From the NCBI RefSeq assembly GCF_003369915.1, contig NC_046675.1, positions 28,334,001-28,398,000 on the forward strand: a stretch of 64,000 bases of DNA, written 5' to 3'. This document shows positions 25,003 to 37,200 of this stretch, one piece after another. The translations under genes and the position numbers were made by a program. The notes beneath the pieces are model-generated. The model made no database searches. It saw nothing but the letters and a program-made list of their open reading frames with translations, and had not been told where the DNA came from. The first letter of the stretch is position 1. Every line of letters starts with the position of its first letter. Source of the DNA: Drosophila miranda (lineage: Eukaryota > Arthropoda > Insecta > Diptera > Drosophilidae).

Positions 25003-26859
25003 GGTGCCCACCCCACACACACCTGCCACCTCCCATTCCCAGTATCCACAATAACGTGTACTTCCAGTGGCCAACCGAATAATCGAGTCTCTCTAAAGGA
25101 CTGAGAATGAGATTAAGCAAAAAGTATTCTTAGACATTAGCCATTAGACACCGTATAACACCTAGCTTCCCCTCATACTTATAGCTAGATTTAAAGTTTT
25201 AAGACACCCTCTCTCATTTTAGTAGCTGTAAGCCGTCAAGCGTCAAGCGCCCACAGACTCCACCAGATTTCAATGATATTTACAAGACTATACAATAATT
25301 TAACTATATTTATACGCTTTCAGTGAGGTAGCCGCAACTCGAGCTGAAAACTTATTTAAGAGCACTGGTTCAAGTGCGGAAAACTTTGAAGACTCGCCCG
25401 TGGCACCTCTGCTTTTTTATTTCGATCAAGCATGTTTGTCTTCATCAGCAAGCCATATGATATGATATAGCGATGGGCTATGTACAAATCGGAAGTTTTA
25501 AGGTGACTATCTTAAAACAACGTAGAAGTTTTTTTTATATAGATACAGATGTTGGATAACCCGATTACGACAAATGATTGGCAAGACCATAAAAGAAATC
25601 TATGAGCAAAATTTCCGAAGGTAGGCGGGAATACTGAGGGGATTTTGAAGTACGCAAAATATGCGTTGTGTTGAGCCCAAGGGCTTTCCGGGTTGGACTG
25701 CCGGCGGCGACGGCACAGCTATCAGATCATATTTCAACTCAGCCGACAGTATGTGCACCCTCAGCTTGGCTGAGCTCAGATCTAAATTTTGAAAGCTCCT
25801 CTTTCAGCTAGAGTGTGCGCGGGACCCCCAATGTAGATGATAGCTTGAGCATGTGAGATGCACTCCTTCTGGTTAGCTCTCTGCTCGAATAATTTTAATA
25901 AATAAGAAATTCCTTTCGAGAACTAATCGACTTACATATGCATGTGTTTCTATGGGAATGATGGTTTGTGATGATGATATATAGATTTCTGTCGGCACTT
26001 TAACTTTGCAAATAACACAAATATTGAACAATGAACTTATGGCTGAGCAAATCAATAAAAAATCGTATCATTTCGTATCATTTACATTTTTACCTTTCCC
26101 CTATTTATCGGCTTTATATCGATCAATGGAGCTATACGGCTGGTGCTCCGGGCGTCATTTTACCAGAAGGATTATAAGAAAAATGCATTATCTGGTAAAA
26201 TCGTGTTGGGGTTTATATATATATATATTAGTCATAAACTTTCATTTCAATTTTGTCTAAACCCGCCACAAGCCGCAGCAGGCTGCAGGCTGCAGGCAGA
26301 GCTGCATACGGGTCAAATTAGTGGAAAAACGTAGTTGTAGAACTGTGCGGCTCATACAATATGTGGACCAGACCATACTCCTTAGAGCTGCCTGGGAAAC
26401 GGTGGCCGTGTCTCGTGGGGGATGATTATAATACGATATGTACGGGGTACTCAAACTAGGCTAATAATAATAAATAATAATTATAATAAATACTTTTGAA
26501 AAGCATAAACAATTGCACGCTCGTAATAATTGCAACTAAATGATAACGATAATACGATTTTGAATACCAAAACAGAATACAGATACAAATCAACAGAATT
26601 GGCTTAAAATTAGACAAACTGATTGGAATGGAATATTATCTCCGTAATTGACCGACAGCCTGGTCACTCTCCTGCCACCTCTCCTTGACTCCACATCCAC
26701 TTTGTGCACGACGCTCTTCCTATTCGACATTAAATGTAAAAAATCCATGCAAATATGCGATGTGTGTGTTTAGTAACAATTGGTTGCCGCCCATTTGCTG
26801 CAGTAGTCTATGTGCTTGCTTGGCCTCGTGCTCCTGATCGTGCTCGTGATCCAAATCCC
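25003..26859. other. Intergenic region and 3' UTRs between zinc-finger gene and wkd
   Basis: This is the space between two genes whose 3' ends face each other. The first several hundred bases are probably the zinc-finger 3' UTR, and the last few hundred bases the wkd 3' UTR. The middle (about 25480-25880) has moderately complex sequence with no recognisable domain. A TAATAA-rich microsatellite lies at about 26460-26490. Confidence 0.5.
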
Positions 26860-28077
26860 TCACAATGTGGGCATGTTGCGCCGACCGTTACTGTTGCTGG
26901 GCCCCGAATCGTTCGGATTCCCGCCCTGTTGGGCCTTCTGCTTGGCACGGCGCGCCTTCTGGCGCGTATGCTCTATTTGAAAGTCCTCCACGCGCAGGTT
27001 GAGACGCATCATGTTGTTAATGATGAACTCCTCCTCCAGGATGTGTTCCGGGGGGGAGCGCATCACGGCCAGGGTCTCGCAGAGGCCAGTGCAGGTCTTG
27101 CGCACTTTGTGCCGACTGAGCGAGGCGCCGATTATGACCAGGGCCACCTTGAAGATTACCCGAATGCCCTCGGCCAGGAAGCAGTCCCACACGCGCAGCA
27201 GCGTCTCCCAGGGCAGGGTGCGAGTCATGCCGCAGAGGAACCAGTCGGTCATGTACAGCAGCGGCTCTACTTTGTGCTTCTGCAGATGGCGATACACTGG
27301 CGGGCAGGTCTTCTTCAGCAGGCCCTCCAGTATGCCCGCGTCGTTCTGTATCACCTCCAGGCCAGGTATGAAATAGTCCTGCAGGTAACTGCAAAGAAAA
27401 TCGGTTAATACAGAGCAAATCTTGGAAATAGATGGACCTACACATCACACACGCTCACAAACACCCAAAAGGCGTCCTCTGCTGGCAGGTGCATCAATAG
27501 GAAAGCAGCTATCGGTGCCTGCGCTTGACAGAATCCCACCTTGGGGTTGTATATGGAGTAGGCCTTCAGCACGTTGAAGAGCTCTATTTGGCCGACTTTC
27601 TGTTCGTCGAGGAACATTTCGTGGAACGGAAACTGACGGTGCTTGTCCTTCTTGATCTCCTCTATGGTCGCCGGATTGCCGGGCTTCTCCAGCAGCTCTT
27701 CGTAGACATTTGGATTCTTTTTTTTGAGCAGATATGCTCCGGATAAATAAAACCAGGCCTTGGGCCGCACCGACTTGGGTATGCCCTTGCGACATCGATC
27801 ACGAATCTGTAAAAATCCAGTTGAGGATTACAGGAATGTATGGTAATCGAGTAGAGGGCATCTATCTCACCTTTTTGTAGTTCTTCGACATGTAGATGGA
27901 CCAATTTTCGATCATGTATAGCCATTTCTTCTCGCGGGCTATAATCTGGGCCTTGGACAGGGGCTCTTTGGGTTTATCTGTGCGCTGGAAGCCGCCGTAG
28001 AAGCCATTGCGATCCGGGCAGCTGGAGACGGTCGAGCACAGTGAGATGGTGTCCAGTGAGCGCGGTGCTGTGGCCAT
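26860..28077 (-). CDS. wkd: whacked, TBC-domain Rab GTPase-activating protein
   Basis: A TBC1D10-family protein. The D. melanogaster ortholog whacked acts on Rab35 and is needed for tracheal lumen formation. Three coding exons on the minus strand, 28077-27871, 27806-27442 and 27388-26860, give 366 residues with consistent phases. The TBC domain runs from about residue 75 to 300. The catalytic arginine-finger motif IxxDxxR is present as IKKDKHR (I120, D123, R126) and the glutamine finger as FCQ (Q163). LPWETLLRVWDCFLAEG marks the later TBC core. The C-terminus is basic and low-complexity (QKARRAKQKAQQ). The ATG at 28077 is the first AUG of the exon; an in-frame open stretch continues upstream, but a TGCCTTCAG acceptor ends at 28114, so the leader is spliced. 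Likely promoter: the tandem modules at 29727-30390. Confidence 0.92.
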
Positions 28078-28113
28078 CGCCAACGCCAACTCTCCTGCCG
28101 CAACGACAGCAAA

Positions 28114-29726
28114 CTGAAGGCACAGAAAGTACGAGTATTACATCAAAGTACGCCCACCAAATGGATTGGCTCCACAACCATCCATTATGTATGCAAATTC
28201 AAAGGGAGAGGGACGGGACTGCGAGAGGGACAGATAGAACCACTGGTAATTTGCATTATCGTTATTATTGTTATTGTACCTATAAGCACTCGCAACTGGG
28301 ATGATACAAAGTGCGCAATTAAGTGGACGGCGGCCCCCCATGGCTCTGAACAAAAATTACTCATTTCCATTTCCATTCTCGACAGAATTTTGGCAATCTT
28401 GGGACGACGGTCCCACTCTTATCACAGCTCACAGCAACATTATCAACATTAGATTGGGGGCAACTCAAGGAGATACCATTGAGAGATGGCCGTGAAACCA
28501 TAGTCAGTCACACCTTGTCATCCTTGGGGATCAGCTCCAAGCAGTCGATGCTGTGACGGTAGTGCGAGAAAAATAGGGAAGGCATGGCCCACAGCCAGCC
28601 GAGGAACCGACTATGCGGAAAAATGTGCCTCAACGCTGGTTTATAGGAGCTGCCAGTGCCCGTCCCGTATCTTGGATAAACAGCTGTTAATTGGTTCCTT
28701 AATCGAACCATTACTAAGCCACTTGCTGCATAAGTCTTCCGATTCCAAAAGTGAAAGCACAGCTCAGCACAGCACAGCCCAGAAAGGGAATCGTATCGGA
28801 TTGTGGGCCTTTCAGTTTCGCCCCTCCATGCCCCCCCCCCCCTGCCTAATGAGAGAATCGCAAGTGCAGCAACTGCAAGTAATTGAGGCAACTGGGCCGT
28901 GCCTGCGCCCCGCACTCGAATAAACAGCTGGGGGAAAAAACGAACGAAAGATCGGAGAAAATCAGAGTGCAAAGAAAATTAGTTACTTTTCCGCTGATTG
29001 CCACAGCGACAACCGACCTCGGGCAATCGGAATTAGAACCTTATCTGCGGACTGCGGGACGAGTCATAAAACATGATCGCATTTGGCACAAGCAAACTGA
29101 AATGTTTCCGTGCCTCACGCCGCAATGACAACACGTCATAACGCCTTGGGGCATGGCCACCCACCCACCCACTAAAACTTTTGGGTTGGCTGCCAGTGGC
29201 TGCCATTTTCGCCAAAATCTAATAACATCAGGCATGCCCGATCCTCGAGTCGTATTTTGGTATCCACTCTTCATCTCGCACATTTGTGTTTCTCAACAGA
29301 ACATGTACATAGCCATTGCGAAAGCCCTCTCTGGAAAGCGACACATTGCTTTGATTTTGCCTACGCGCCCCGAAAACAAGTGTCTCTGTGTGCGCGGTGG
29401 AGCCCTCGCATAGACACATGTACCGTGATTCTCCGCTTAGCTGTGTGTGCGACACAATACATACCAATTGTTATTATTAACCAACGCCTCCGTCCCGTCC
29501 GCCCCCACATACGTCGTGTAAACTTTTTGCCTCACCTTTTGCTACGCTGTTCTCGTGCTGCTGCTGCTGCTGCTCCTGCTGTGGTCGTGCAATGCGCAAT
29601 ATGTAGGGGTGTCCGCGTAGCTTTTTTTTTTCATAAAACAGTGTTGCACATTCGGGTTATTATTTTTCGCATACACTTTGCGCCCGCACAATGTGTAGGA
29701 ATATTGTTATGATTAACTTTGCTTTT
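28114..29726 (-). other. Probable wkd 5' UTR intron
   Basis: No conserved coding frame is seen. The intron is inferred from an acceptor (TGCCTTCAG) ending at 28114 just before the wkd start exon, and from promoter-type sequence upstream at 29.7-30.4 kb pointing the same way. The donor could not be fixed. There is a run of 10 C near 28830. The longest frame (minus strand, about 28508-28972) has no family resemblance. Confidence 0.45.
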
Positions 29727-30390
29727 GGCCACCCCGTCCACCCCCAGAGAAATCAGCGTCAGGTGTGCAGTGTGACCTTATCGATCGAGTATACGGTCTG
29801 ACCCTCAGAAACATACCGTAATATACCAAGGGAAACGGATCAAATATACCATTGTATAGCGGTATATACACTTATCTCGGTTTCGACTTCACAACATACT
29901 GAAAAGTATATAAAACCGTAAATAGAAGAAGAAAAAAAATACTATTATTTTACATTTTACTCTTGGCCACCCCGTCCACCCCCAGAGAAATCAGCGTCAG
30001 GTGTGCAGTGTGACCTTATCGATCAAGTATACGGTCTGACCCTCAGAAACATACCGTAATATACCAAGGGAAACGGATCAAATATACCATTGCATAGCGG
30101 TATATACCCTCATCTCGGTTTCGACTTCACAACATACCGAAAAGTATATAATACCGTAAATGGAAGAACAAAAAAATAAAATACTGTTATTTTACATTTT
30201 ACATTTACACCCCCAGAGAAATCAGCGTCAGGTGTGCAGTGTGACCCTATCGATCGAGTATACGGTCTGACCCTCAGAAACATACCGTAATATACCAAGG
30301 GAAACGGATCATCTCGGTTTCGACTTCACAACATACCGAAAAGTATATAATACCGTAAATGAAAGAAGAAAAAAAAATACTATTATTTTA
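29727..30390 (-). promoter_or_regulatory. Three tandem copies of a motif 1 / DRE promoter module
   Basis: Three direct repeats share a CCCCCAGAGAAATCAGCGTC landmark at 29741, 29979 and about 30210, giving periods of 238 and about 231 bases. The third copy lacks roughly 30 bases present in the others. Read on the minus strand, each module has GGTATATTACGG (motif 6 type), then ATCGATAAGGTCACACTG (DRE joined to core motif 1; the third copy reads ATAGGGTCACACTG). This is the arrangement of Drosophila housekeeping promoters. The nearest downstream gene on that strand is wkd, so the copies are probably its promoter, amplified. The outermost copy abuts the stop codon of the PIG-N-like gene at 30394. 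Confidence 0.75.
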
Positions 30391-30393
30391 CAT

Positions 30394-33043
30394 TTAAGCG
30401 CTAAGATTTAAGTTTTGTTTTATGAGGGGAGGCGCATTCGAGAGCTGGGAGATCCACTTGTTGCCCACCTTCGAGTGGGCCAGGCGCCATAGCTGCAGCC
30501 ACAGGAAAGGAAACACCTGCACCACGGCAAGGGCCGCGACACTGCTGACGATTTTCCGCCCGGAACCGTGATTGACGACGCACAACAGGAGCCCGACGGA
30601 CATGGTGCTACACATGAACATCAGCCAGGCAAAGATCTGGCGTTCCTGGGACCACACATCTTTATAGGCATCTCCCAGGATGCAGAGCGTGAGGAACCAG
30701 GGCAGCAGTAGCTTCAACGCCATCACCAGGCCACCGGTCCAGATAGTGTAGCCGAAACAGGTTTCGTTCAGGATCCGGGGAAAGTCCACAACCAAAGCAG
30801 GAATGCTGCCAGACACGAAGATGGAGTACAAGCTGTACACCAGTATGTACATGGCAGTCGCCTTTGGTTTGATGCAATGTATGTCGGTGCTCCTCTGTCT
30901 CAGTTGCAGTCCTAGTTTCAGTTCCATCGCAAGCATCTGAATAACCAGCGTCTCGTACGATGTGCAGGTCAGTGTGTAGAGCGTGCTCAGGTTGAAGATG
31001 ACCAGCTCTATGATCTGGACACTGCGTCGTTGAAAATATGCGATATGGCAGAAGTACGCCCACGACGCCAGAACCATCATCCAGGGCACCGGAGCAACTG
31101 CAACATGGACGAAGGCGGCCAGCAGTATAGCGCCATTAATCATCCAAGGCATCCCATTGGGGCAGACACCAAATGCCAGGGGGCGCACAAATGTGAGCGG
31201 AATGCTGATCAGTAGAATATAGCGTTCCGAGCAGCCAATGGATTCGGGAAGAACGGAGATGTATGCGAGTCCTAGGAGCAGCAGCATCCACAGATAGAAC
31301 TGGGGGCCGCGCACTCTAAAGGCACTCCGAGTGCTGTAGCAGGCGAAACTCAGGTATCCCAGGGCCATGATGTATCGTCGAAAGAAGCCACCGAGGCAGA
31401 TCAGTGCTAGCACCAGAGGTAACAGGAAGCCGCAGATGGTCACCATATTGCCACTCCTTTTCAGTGTTTTCAGTGCCAGGACCCACACGAGTGCGGGCAG
31501 CAGGAAAACGGCCTGCATCAGCAAGGGGATTCTTTGGAGACACATGAGGACTACGAGGAAGAGCGTGACCGCACGAGAGATGATGGTGGATCCCCACAGG
31601 CAGTCGGATAATCCTTCCGAAATCTCATCAGAGTCCCTCGACTGTCCTGGTCTCTCCAAATGACAACGCAAGCAATAGACCCATCCGAGCAACGCACTGG
31701 AGGCGGCCACCACGAGGACGTAGCGATAGTAATCCATGAAGTAGTCGATGCACTTAACAATCACAGGCATAAAGTTGCTGGTGAACTCCAGCAAGGACTT
31801 GAAGCGCTGCTGCTGTTTCAGGACGTGACTCGACTTCACGAAGCTGTCCATCAGCTTGGTGTTAAGCCAGTGCACTGGCATTACTCGGGAGAAGAGTCCA
31901 GACCTGTGGCGCTTCAGCAGGTGACGCGCTTGCGCCAGCAATTGGAGCGCGTTCGTGTGCATGGCGTGGGCCTCATAGCGGTTGCTAGTCCTGAGGAGAC
32001 CTCTTGGAAGCTCTCCGCGATTGTTCGCCGGCGGGGCCTGACCCAGAAGTGCGCTCATCAAGGGTGTCAGCTGAATGGGACTCAGTACATGCAGCGGCAG
32101 CCTCATCTCCTGGGCATTGACCACAAAGCTGCGGCCTCGAATGGTCGTAAGATGATTAACGCCAGAGCCCCAGAGGAAAAACGGAGCCTCCACAAGGCTA
32201 TTACTTTTGTTCGAGCATCCTAAGGAGGCAAAGATGTGAGCGAGGCAAATGAAAGCTTTCAGTGAGATCGATCTCACCACTAGAATGTGGAAATCCAAAG
32301 TCGGAGGTCAGCAGATAGGCAGTTCGTTGGTCTGGAAAACAGTCCTCGAAGCGATTGTACATTTTCCACACACTGCGATCCGTGAACTTGAGATTTTCGC
32401 ACGTGGCAGGTGCACCACTGGCATCTTCTCCCAACATCAGATGCACGAAGAAGAGGAGGCCTCTGTTCTCCTGCAACTCCTGGGATTCGCTCAACAGAAA
32501 CAATTCCACGGCCCGAATGACCGATTCCTCCATCTCGTTGCAGTTCTTTCGCACGCCCGGCGTGACTTCGGGACTGAGAACTGTAGGCATGTCGATGTCT
32601 GGGAAGCGTTGCTTCATATGGGCCGTGGTCCAGGCATAGCTGTAGGTGCTACGATTGAAGATCGAGTCAAACGGGGCCGGATTCAGCAGCCAGTTGTGGG
32701 CAACCGATGCCGCATCCTCATAGAAGCCCGCGAAAAGGGCCAAATATGAAGAGAACTTCGAATCGGTGGGCGCTGCCGCGGGGTGACTTATCCCCACTAG
32801 ACCCTGCTTGTGGAACAGCTGCCGCAGCAGCGGCAGGTTGTTGCAGTAGTCCTCGAAGAAGGTATTGGCACGAAGCCCGTCCTTGACGAAAACCACCAGA
32901 CGATCTGCCGGCACTCGTTCCTTGAGCGACTCCATCGCCTGCGGTTCCAGGATCCCGATGTCCGTCCCCCGAAAGTACACCACGTAGACGGACGCAAAGA
33001 GGAGCAGCTGCACCAGCCCGTACGTATAGTAGGAACGAAACAT
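30394..33043 (-). CDS. PIG-N-like GPI ethanolamine phosphate transferase paralog, copy 1
   Basis: PIG-N adds ethanolamine phosphate to the first mannose of the GPI anchor in the ER membrane. Two exons, 33043-32278 and 32219-30394, encode 863 residues. Order: N-terminal membrane segment (about 8-23), lumenal alkaline-phosphatase-type domain (about 48-270), then a long multi-span region. KDG (D55) and the nucleophile-type Thr in APTD (T93) remain. The His expected after the Thr in the RPGH block is replaced by sequence around FSSY. The metal-binding Asp-His pair expected as SDHG reads SDFG (D248, F249), and the downstream His of GSHG is absent. The fold is therefore recognisable but activity is doubtful. 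The 58-base intron interrupts the enzyme domain at the same place as in copy 2. It is divergent from the ABCC gene. Confidence 0.85.
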
Positions 33044-34204
33044 TCTCTCACTTTTGAATTGTGAATTCCTTGAAACATCAAATTACTGTCATCGAAACCT
33101 CATATAGTATCTATCAGAGCAGGCCTTTCTAGTTCTTAGCCAATTCTATCTAGCCATTTAGTTCTTAATGAACGTTAAGTTCGACTTTCATATGCCTTTG
33201 ATAAATATTCAATATTGCATTCGAAATAACACCAAGAACATTATGTGCTTTCAGGCTACACTACATAATCTCTGTGATAAAATGTGTATAATGACTGATT
33301 ACAAGAGTAAAGTGTCAGTGGAAACCAGGAAACCATGGCCTATCTGTTGTGTGCCGAAAGAAGATACCACAAGACCACTCACGAGGCCCCAGTAATTTAC
33401 AGCACGAGAGAGAGAGCGAGGGAAAGCAACGGGCCCAGAGAGAGAGAGAGAGCGATTCCGATCTTAACCTGGCACAAAAACCGCGAGAAATACAGAGAGC
33501 GACAGAGAGCGGAACGTTGGGGCCTGAGTTTTGGGCTCTATAACAATCGGACCGAGGCATAGAGCGGGCGTTAGAAGTCGACTGCCGGAGCGAGCGTGAA
33601 CATCACAGTCGTAGAAGCGTACGCGAAGCAGATGAACACGCCGTGCCATGTGAAGGCGACCCCCAATGAAATCAAAATACAGATTACGAAATTCGAATTG
33701 GATTGTTCGCTTTTCGAAGTACATGGATACTATACAATAGACAGATAGATATAGATACGTGCGTACGAGTAGTTACAGATTCGTCCAGCATCTGTGCCTG
33801 TGTGGACCGTGAAACGGGTTCGCCGCGTATCGAAGCAAATGTCAAGAGTCAGTGCAGGTGCGAGTGGAAAAGTTTCGGCCGCCTTGAACGCAAATAGAAA
33901 TCGGAGTCCGATCGGAGTTCTAAAGCGAAATCGCTCGCATTTCCATCTGGTTTCTCCTGTCCTAATACCGGTGCTAATGCCAAACTAATTAATAATTAGA
34001 GACAAGCGCGTGTCCGCAATGGATTTGCTCAACCACGGATCTACCGATTGACGGGGCACTAATTAATTTAGATCTCAATCAAGATCGAGAGCTCAACAAA
34101 AAACCCTTCCCTTGAGTAGCTTGAAGCAATAAATAAAGCCATTCAAAGTGCAATTCTATTTAGATTTAAATCAAACAAAGTTCTAATAACCAGCGTCCTC
34201 CAAG
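33044..34204. other. Divergent intergenic region, PIG-N-like copy 1 and ABCC gene
   Basis: It contains start-proximal sequence for both genes. A 24-base block with GATA-type sites (CTGATAGATA on the minus strand) at 33105-33128 is shared with the region upstream of PIG-N-like copy 2. GA microsatellites lie at about 33408-33460. The sequence at 33540-34200 is probably the ABCC 5' UTR, possibly with an intron. No coding sequence is supported. Confidence 0.5.
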
Positions 34205-37200
34205 ATGCAGTCGATGAAAGCCAACGAACTACCGGAGAATCCCCGCGAGACATCCAATCCCCTCTCGTCGCTGATGTTCTGGTGAGTAACAAGGGGGTGG
34301 GGTTGGGGTTGGGGTTGTGGAATGTGGGGCTCCCATAGAACTGGCAGCGTGACAACTCTCTGACATGTTGATTATTTCATTCAATGGCTCGCTTAATTTG
34401 CATAGCCCGAGGCATTCTTCGTTGAACTCTCACGCTCTCTGACTCTCTCTGGGGAGGCACTAACCCTATGAAAAACCATGATATCTGACCGATCAGGCTC
34501 TCAATATCTTGCGACAAAAGTGCTAGTGACTCAGACGGACTCAGGGTGCGCGTATACCGTATGGAAATATGTTCTCGTGTGTATCTCTCGGGTGGCAACT
34601 GTTTTTATTATTACCCCTGATAAGATTCGAACCTGCGGTGTCATAACATCATAATAACTCTATCGCTATCTTTGGCTCTTGGATATCTACCTATATCTAA
34701 CTGTGGTGTTGTTCTACTCCTCTCACAAAAACGAAACCCAAACCGGATATATCTGTGCAATGAAGCTTTGCCATGCCCGTTCTCTTCAAGGGCCGCAAGA
34801 AGACCCTGGAGCAGAAGGATCTCTATCAGGCCCTCAAGGAGCACAAGTCAGGTACAGGGATTTTCCAAATTGCATTCCAAACATTTAACTCTTTTTCCTT
34901 TTAATCATAGATTCATTGGGCGATCGATTATGCGCTGCCTGGGACGAGGAGGTAGTCAGAAATAAGAATCCCCGCCTGGGTCGCGTTATGACCAGAGTCT
35001 TTGGATGTCATTTGGTGCTCACTGGGGTGCTGCTGTTCCTACAGGAGTTCCTCACCAAGCAAGTGCCCAGATTCCTCTCCGAATCAGACTAGTCCACTAA
35101 TCGCACACAATTTCAGGGTCACGCAGCCCATCTGTCTGTTTGGAATAATGGCCTACTTTGCCGGCGATGATACGGATCTCTTCAAAGCGCAGCTCTATGC
35201 CACCGGCCTCATTGCTGCCTCCGTGTTCACAGTGTTCTTCGGCCACCCTTACATGCTCGGCCTCCTTCATCTGGGGATGAAGATGCGCATTGGTGAGTTC
35301 ATTCCATAGGGAATACTTCATCTCTTTCTCATCTCCGTGGATTTCAGCTCTGAGCAGCCTTATCTATCGGAAGTCCCTCCGACTCAGTCGCACTGCCCTG
35401 GGGGACACGACGGTGGGGCAGGTGGTGAATCTGCTGTCAAACGATGTCGGACGCTTCGACATGGTACTTATCAACGTACACTATCTCTGGGTGGCTCCAC
35501 TGGAACTGATAGTCGTCACGTATCTCATGTACATCGAGGCAAGTGCGGAGAAGAATACCATAGCCTGAATATCCCTTCTAACCAGCCGTCCCACTCTTTT
35601 ACTGCAGATTGGAGTATCTTCGCTGTTCGGCGTGGCCGTGATGCTCCTCTTCCTGCCCTTTCAATCCTACCTGGGCAAGCGGACGAGCGTCCTCCGACTG
35701 ATGACTGCCCTGCGGACAGACGAACGCGTGCGGATGATGAACGAGATAATCTCGGGCATTCAGGTGATCAAAATGTATGCCTGGGAGAAGCCCTTCGGAA
35801 AGCTGGTGGAGTTCACACGCTTCAAGGAGATGCAATGCATCAAGCAGGTCAACTACATCCGCGGCATCCTCATCTCCTTCGCCATGTTCCTGTCGCGCAT
35901 CTTCATCTCCACCAGCCTCATAGCCTTCGTTCTCCTGGGCAACGTCCTGACCGCCGAGAAGGCCTTCTTTGTCACCGCCTACTACAACATCTTGCGGCGG
36001 TCCGTGACGATGTTCTTCCCGCAGGGAATCTCGCAGTTTGCGGAGCTGCTCGTCTCCATCCGCCGCCTGGAGACGTTCATGCATCATCCGGAGACGCAAG
36101 TGCGCGACAAGTCAAAGATCCAGAAGGAGGAGCCCGTGATTGGTGATAGCCCAAAGACCAACGGCCTGCCGGAGAAACTGCTGGACTTTAGCGGATTCAC
36201 AGCCAGGTGGGATAGCCAGAGCGCAGAGCCCACGCTGGAGGACATCAATCTGCAGCTTGGACGCCGCAAGCTAGTGGCTGTGATAGGGCCCGTGGGCGCT
36301 GGAAAATCCAGCTTGATTCAGGCAGTGCTTGGGGAGCTCCCCGCGGAGAATGGCAGCCTGCGGGTGGACGGAAGTTACTCGTACGCCTCGCAGGAGCCGT
36401 GGCTCTTCACGGGCACCGTGCGCCAGAACATCCTCTTCGGCCTGGAGTGGGACAAGCATCGCTACCGCACTGTCGTCAAGAAGTGCGCCCTGGAGCGGGA
36501 CTTTCAGCTGCTGCCGTACGGCGACAAGACGATTGTGGGCGAGAGAGGAGCCTCCCTCTCGGGCGGACAGAAGGCGCGCATCAGCCTCGCTCGGGCAGTG
36601 TACCGCAGGGCAGACATCTACCTCCTGGACGATCCTCTCAGCGCAGTGGACACGCACGTGGGGCGCCACCTCTTCGATCAGTGCATGCACGGCTACCTGC
36701 GCAGCGAACTGGTGATCCTCGTTACGCACCAGCTGCAGTTCCTGGAGCAAGCCGACCTCATTGTTATCATGGAAAAGGGCCGCATCAGCGCAATGGGCAC
36801 CTACTCTTCGATGAAGCGCAGTGGTCTGGACTTTGCCAGGCTCTTGACCAATCCCAATAACGAGGACGATTCCATGGATGAGCTGGAGGTGGCCGTGGGG
36901 GACCAAATGGATCGCCTCAGCGTACCGTCGCTGAGCAGACGTGGCAGCGGCAAAATCAGTCGCCCCACCAGCCGCAACAATAGCTTCACTTCTCTCAGCT
37001 CCATGGCTGAGTCGATGGCCCAGGAGGCGGCGCTGCAGATGGAAGAGCCGCGGGTAGAGGGCAAGATCGGAGTGGGGCTCTACAAGGAGTATCTGACGGC
37101 AGGCAGCAGCTGGTTTATGATCTCCTTCATGTTGTTCCTCTGCCTGGCCACGCAGATTGTTTGCTCTGCGGCGGATATCTTCCTCGCTTATTGGTAAGTG

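Noticed and set aside
28508..28972. Minus-strand frame of about 154 codons between wkd and its promoter
   Set aside because: No family resemblance, low-complexity ends, and located in the inferred wkd 5' intron.
30394..33043. Interpreting PIG-N-like copy 1 as a fully active enzyme
   Set aside because: The His of the SDHG motif is Phe and other expected ligands are absent, so normal catalysis cannot be assumed from family membership.
34620..34645. GATTCGAACCTGCGG resembling a tRNA T-arm on the minus strand
   Set aside because: The arms next to the TTCGAAT loop do not pair as a five-base T stem, and no D arm or anticodon arm at the proper spacing is seen. It is in an ABCC intron.
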